Shown one piece after another: positions 5,894-8,545 of a stretch of DNA of 8,545 nucleotides (position 1 is the stretch's first letter; each line of letters starts with the position of its first letter). Under the pieces are notes generated by a model. It worked only from the letters and a program-made list of their open reading frames with translations, was not told the DNA's origin and did not search any database. Both the position numbers and the translations under genes were made by a program. The DNA is from an uncultured Oscillospiraceae bacterium (GTDB lineage Bacteria; Bacillota; Clostridia; Oscillospirales; Oscillospiraceae), in the NCBI GenBank assembly GCA_910584835.1, contig CAJUEG010000097.1:1-8545 (forward strand), read 5' to 3'.

Positions 5894-6785
5894 ATCGAAA
5901 CACCCGGTTGAAATCCCTGGGCATCTTGGCCTTGAAGGTGACCTGCTCCCCGGTGGCGGGGTGGGTGAAGGACAGCTCGTTGGCGTGGAGGCACAAACGC
6001 CCGATGGGGTTGGTGCGGGCCCCATACTGCTTGTCCCCGGCCACGGGATGGCCCATCTCCTTCATATGCACCCGGATCTGGTTTTTCCGCCCGGTCTCAA
6101 TGCTGATATCCAGCAGGGCGTACCCGCCCCCGGCCTTCTTCACCTCATAGCTGGTGACGGCCTCCTTGGCGCCCTTTCCCGGCGCGCCGGAGAAGCTGAG
6201 GTGGGTGTCCGTCTCCACCAGATAGGAGCGGATGGTGTCCCGGTCCGGCTTGGGCGTGCCCTCCACCACCGCCAGGTAGCCCCGGCGGGTGACCATGTCG
6301 TTCCAGCGGGCCTGAAACAGCTCCTTGGTCTCCGGGTCCCGGGCAAACATCAGCACCCCCGAGGTGTCCCGGTCCAGCCGGTGAATCACAAAAATACGCT
6401 CGTCCACCCGGCGGGCCTTCACGTAGTCGGTGACCATGTGGTAGGCGGTGCGCACCTTCTCCTTGTCATTGGCCACGCTGAGCAGCTTGGCGGGCTTGTT
6501 CACCACAATGAGGTGCTCGTCCTCATAGAGGATGGGAAAGGGCAGGGCGACCGCCCGGGGGGCGGAGGAGGGGAGTACGGCCACCTGCTGGCCGGGGGCC
6601 AGGGGAGCGTCAAACTGGGAGACGGGGACCCCGTCCACCGCCACCAGCCGCCGGGACAGCAGGGATTTCACGTTGTTGCGGCTCTTGCCCTTCACGCTGG
6701 AGAGCAGGAAAGGGAGAAGGGTGGTGGGTTCGTCCACCGTATAGACGGGGGGGCGGGCTTCCCGGCGCCTGTTCTGATATTCCAT
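5892..6785 (-). CDS. RluA-family RNA pseudouridine synthase
   Basis: Isomerises specific uridines to pseudouridine in RNA, probably 23S rRNA (RluA/RluC/RluD superfamily). The protein is 297 residues, a normal length for members with an N-terminal S4-like domain. Seen: S4-like RNA-binding region about residues 20-70 (SRNNVKSLLSRRLVAVDG); start of the catalytic domain at PILYEDEHLIVVNKPAKLL (84-102); catalytic motif HRLDRDTSGVLMFARD with the nucleophilic Asp at 138; and later GRKNQIRVHMKEMGHPVAGDKQYG, the conserved C-terminal signature. ATG 6785 is preferred over the in-frame GTG at 6794 because AGGTGA (6796-6791) lies 5 nt before it and would be inside the longer version. A promoter lies just upstream (6844-6816). 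Convergent with rpoD and divergent from yqfC. Exact target uridine cannot be assigned. Confidence 0.93.
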   Translation of the reverse strand: MEYQNRRREARPPVYTVDEPTTLLPFLLSSVKGKSRNNVKSLLSRRLVAVDGVPVSQFDAPLAPGQQVAVLPSSAPRAVALPFPILYEDEHLIVVNKPAKLLSVANDKEKVRTAYHMVTDYVKARRVDERIFVIHRLDRDTSGVLMFARDPETKELFQARWNDMVTRRGYLAVVEGTPKPDRDTIRSYLVETDTHLSFSGAPGKGAKEAVTSYEVKKAGGGYALLDISIETGRKNQIRVHMKEMGHPVAGDKQYGARTNPIGRLCLHANELSFTHPATGEQVTFKAKMPRDFNRVFR

Positions 6786-6815
6786 CTTCGTCACCTGATT
6801 TCATGATTTGTCCAC

Positions 6816-6844
6816 ATTGTACCACAGCCGGGGAGAAAAGTCCA
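6816..6844 (-). promoter_or_regulatory. Sigma-A-type promoter of the pseudouridine synthase gene
   Basis: On the minus strand TGGACT (6844-6839) and TACAAT (6821-6816) are separated by exactly 17 bp; the -10 matches 5 of 6 and the -35 matches 4 of 6 consensus positions. A start near 6809 would give a short leader of about 24 nt containing the AGGTGA ribosome binding site. The -35 overlaps one arm of the inverted repeat GTCCAC/GTGGAC (6840-6845/6855-6860). Confidence 0.6.
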
Positions 6845-6909
6845 CGAAATTCCGGTGGACAGGCAAGCGGGGCAGGTCTGTCTCATAAGATTGCCAGAGG
6901 TGATGCATC

Positions 6910-7185
6910 GTGGGAGAAAAAGAGGGGCTGCTGCTCCGGGCGTCAAAGCTGTTCGACCTGCCCGCCGACGCGCTGGCGGGGGCGCCCCGGGTGGAGATCA
7001 TCGGGGACGGCGAGCTGCGCATGGGGCCCCACCGGGGCATCCTGGCCTATGGGCCGGAGGAAATCCACATTTCCGGCGGCAGCCTGGTGGTGGTGGTGCG
7101 GGGCGGGGGGCTGGAGCTGCGGGCCATGACCCCGGAGGAACTGCTCATTACGGGGACCATCACCGCAGTGGAATTCATGAGGTGA
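6910..7185 (+). CDS. yqfC: Sporulation protein YqfC (YabP/YqfC family)
   Basis: Small 91-residue protein of the YabP/YqfC family, found in endospore formers; in Bacillus the homologue is made in the mother cell under sigma-E, and its molecular role is not known. Seen: the family pattern LFDLPADALAGAPRVEIIG (14-32), HRGILAYGPEEIHIS (41-55) and a closing MTPEELLITGTITAVEF, which align along the full length of YqfC. The start is GTG at 6910, supported by AGAGGTGAT (6896-6904); the ATG at 6903 is in another frame. CATAAGAT (6884-6891) resembles a sigma-E -10 but no matching -35 was found, so the promoter is uncertain. It is followed 4 nt later by yqfD, whose Shine-Dalgarno overlaps the yqfC stop, so the pair is translationally coupled. 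Confidence 0.9.
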   Translation: MGEKEGLLLRASKLFDLPADALAGAPRVEIIGDGELRMGPHRGILAYGPEEIHISGGSLVVVVRGGGLELRAMTPEELLITGTITAVEFMR

Positions 7186-7189
7186 GGCG

Positions 7190-8434
7190 ATGAAATGGCT
7201 CATCAACCTGATACGAGGCTATGCGGAGCTCCATGTCACCGGGGCGTTTCCCGAGCGGCTTCTGAATCTGTGCGCCCAGAACCGGCTCCAGTTCTGGAAG
7301 CTGTGCTGGCTGGATGAGACCAGCTTTACCTTCCGCGTGGCCCTCCGGGACCGAAAGCGGCTGGACGAGCTGGCCCGGCGGTCCATGTGCGAGGTGCGGG
7401 AAACGGGCCGCCGGGGGGCGGCCGCGGTGGCGGAGCGCATCGTGGAGCGCCGCTGGGGGTTTGTGGCGGGGCTGGCGTTTTGCTTTTTGGCGGTGAGCTT
7501 CCTGTCCAAATTTCTGCTGGTCGTTGAGGTGACGGGCAACGAAACCGTCCCCACCGCCGTGATCCTGTCCCAGCTCCACCGGGTGGGGGTGCGGCCCGGG
7601 GCCTACGGCCCCGCCATCCGGGAGATGGAGGCGGCCAACGACGCTTTGCGGGGGCTGCCGGAGCTGAGCTACCTGGCCGTCAATATCTACGGCACCCGGG
7701 CGGAGGTGGTGGTCCACGAGGCGGAGAAAAAGCCGAAGCTGCTGGATGAAAACACACCCGCCGATGTGGTGGCCAGGACGGACGGCATCATTGAGGACAT
7801 CCAGGCGGAGGCGGGACGCCCTCTGTTTCAGGACGGGGACGTGGTGGCCAAGGGGGAGGTGCTCATCACCGGCGACCTGGATTTGAAGGAGCCGGAGTAC
7901 GGCACGGTGGATCTGGGCCGTCTCATCGTCCATGCCGCCGGGGCGGTGACCGCCCGGACCTGGCGGGTTTTGGAGGAGACGGCTCCCCTGACTGCCTGGG
8001 GAAAGGTGTATACCGGGGAGGAGCACACAGAATACGGCATAAAAATTTTATGGTTTGATCTGGATTTTTTACAAAACAGTAGCATTTCTGGTGGAAGATA
8101 TGATAAAATAACCGAGACCAAACAGCTCTCCCTCTTTGGCCGCGCAATTCCCGTGTGGCTGACCACCACCGTCCTGCGCGCCTACGAGCTGGAGGAGCGG
8201 CCGGTGGACCGGGAAGAGGCCGCCCTGCGGCTGGAGCAGGTCCTGTCCGCCCGGCTGGAGGAGCTGATGGAGGCGGGCCGGGGGGAGGCGCTCCGGGCCG
8301 ACTTTGTGACCAAGGAGGAGGACGGGCGGCTCACCGTGACGCTGCTGGCGGAGTGCCGGGAGGAGATCGGGCGCACCGTGAAGCGGGAGGGGGAAGTGGG
8401 CCGCGTGTATGCCGGAAGCGGTGAGCCGTGGTGA
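7190..8434 (+). CDS. yqfD: Sporulation protein YqfD
   Basis: Membrane-anchored sporulation protein, 414 residues, close to the usual size (about 390-410). Seen: N-terminal cytoplasmic part (1-86) starting MKWLINLIRGYAELHVTGAFPERLLNLC; one clear transmembrane segment about 89-111 (WGFVAGLAFCFLAVSFLSKFLLV) with Arg/Glu before it; then VVEVTGNETV (111-120), which starts the extracytoplasmic part with a POTRA-like pattern, and a long charged remainder. In Bacillus yqfD is expressed with yqfC and is needed for efficient sporulation; the mechanism is unknown. ATG 7190 has GAGGTGAGG immediately upstream and is 4 nt after yqfC. A stretch of about 80 bp (8030-8110, encoding roughly YGIKILWFDLDFLQNSSISG) is strikingly AT-rich compared with the rest of the gene. 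No terminator follows; phoH is probably in the same operon. Confidence 0.92.
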   Translation: MKWLINLIRGYAELHVTGAFPERLLNLCAQNRLQFWKLCWLDETSFTFRVALRDRKRLDELARRSMCEVRETGRRGAAAVAERIVERRWGFVAGLAFCFLAVSFLSKFLLVVEVTGNETVPTAVILSQLHRVGVRPGAYGPAIREMEAANDALRGLPELSYLAVNIYGTRAEVVVHEAEKKPKLLDENTPADVVARTDGIIEDIQAEAGRPLFQDGDVVAKGEVLITGDLDLKEPEYGTVDLGRLIVHAAGAVTARTWRVLEETAPLTAWGKVYTGEEHTEYGIKILWFDLDFLQNSSISGGRYDKITETKQLSLFGRAIPVWLTTTVLRAYELEERPVDREEAALRLEQVLSARLEELMEAGRGEALRADFVTKEEDGRLTVTLLAECREEIGRTVKREGEVGRVYAGSGEPW

Positions 8435-8457
8435 GCAGGTCAGAAAAAGCAAACAAA

Positions 8458-8473
8458 TGTTTCACGTGAAACA
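8458..8473. promoter_or_regulatory. parS: parS centromere-like site (ParB/Spo0J binding)
   Basis: TGTTTCACGTGAAACA is a perfect match to the bacterial parS consensus (TGTTNCACGTGAAACA) and is fully palindromic. The palindrome extends to 20 bp, 8456-8475, in an otherwise unconstrained spacer. ParB/Spo0J binds such sites, spreads, and loads SMC condensin to segregate the origin region; in spore formers it also serves chromosome capture in the forespore. It sits between the yqfD stop and the phoH ribosome binding site (AAAGGAG, 8481-8487). A perfect match to this AT-rich 16-mer in GC-rich DNA is very unlikely by chance. parS sites usually cluster near the origin; distance to oriC is not visible here. 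Confidence 0.93.
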
Positions 8474-8493
8474 TTCATACAAAGGAGAATCCA

Positions 8494-8545
8494 ATGACAG
8501 AACAGAGCATCAGCATCGAGCGGATGGAGGAGGCCGTCAACCTGT
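8494..8545 (+). CDS. phoH: Probable PhoH-family ATPase, first 17 codons (cut by window edge)
   Basis: Reading frame starting ATG 8494 with AGGAG (8483-8487) 6 nt upstream; the first 17 residues are MTEQSISIERMEEAVNL. No catalytic motif is inside the window. The call rests on context: yqfC-yqfD-phoH is a widely conserved order in spore-forming Firmicutes, and the N-terminus fits the start of PhoH-like proteins, which are P-loop ATPases of uncertain function linked to RNA metabolism. The parS site lies in its leader, 20 bases before the start codon. Confidence 0.7.
   Translation, partial: MTEQSISIERMEEAVNL

Noticed and set aside
5754..6806. 350-codon plus-strand open frame opposite the pseudouridine synthase
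   Set aside because: The minus strand carries all RluA-family motifs; this frame is a shadow that merely begins in the rpoD insert.
8476..8483. CATACAAA as a sigma-E type -10 for phoH
   Set aside because: It lies directly against the phoH Shine-Dalgarno, so a transcript from it would lose its ribosome binding site, and no -35 partner is visible because the parS palindrome occupies that position.

Overview
The window looks like chromosomal DNA of a GC-rich, endospore-forming Clostridia species, most likely in or near the Oscillospiraceae/Ruminococcaceae (Flavonifractor/Pseudoflavonifractor-like). The evidence is strong GGAGG-type ribosome binding sites, GC-rich third codon positions, a SigA-type primary sigma factor close to that of Bacillus, and the sporulation pair yqfC-yqfD. 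The genus is inference; the Firmicutes assignment is firm.

Layout: (1) 1-377, minus strand, is the N-terminal part of a PiT-type phosphate transporter cut by the left edge. (2) 378-523 is a divergent intergenic region with a plausible promoter for the next gene. (3) 524-5650, plus strand, holds a dGTPase-like HD hydrolase, a YigZ/IMPACT-family protein, DNA primase (dnaG) and the primary sigma factor (rpoD/sigA). An intrinsic terminator separates yigZ from dnaG, and dnaG-rpoD are coupled 7 nt apart. (4) 5651-5853 is an unusual block in which the last ~50 bp of rpoD reappear exactly 200 bp downstream, next to the real terminator, with a hairpin-rich insert between the copies. (5) 5892-6785, minus strand, is an RluA-family pseudouridine synthase convergent with rpoD; the two share a bidirectional terminator. 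(6) 6910-8545, plus strand, is yqfC-yqfD followed by the first 17 codons of a probable phoH.

The most notable non-coding signal is a perfect parS site (TGTTTCACGTGAAACA, 8458-8473, inside a 20-bp palindrome) between yqfD and phoH. It predicts that ParB/Spo0J is loaded onto the chromosome here.

Functionally the window joins macromolecular synthesis (nucleotide pool control, replication priming, housekeeping transcription, rRNA modification) with sporulation genes and a chromosome segregation site. No complete mobile element, CRISPR array, tRNA or rRNA was seen. No wholly new multi-gene system is evident; the novelty is in the intergenic structures: repeats at the 3' ends of dgt and rpoD, stem-loops feeding Shine-Dalgarno sequences, and the parS site.
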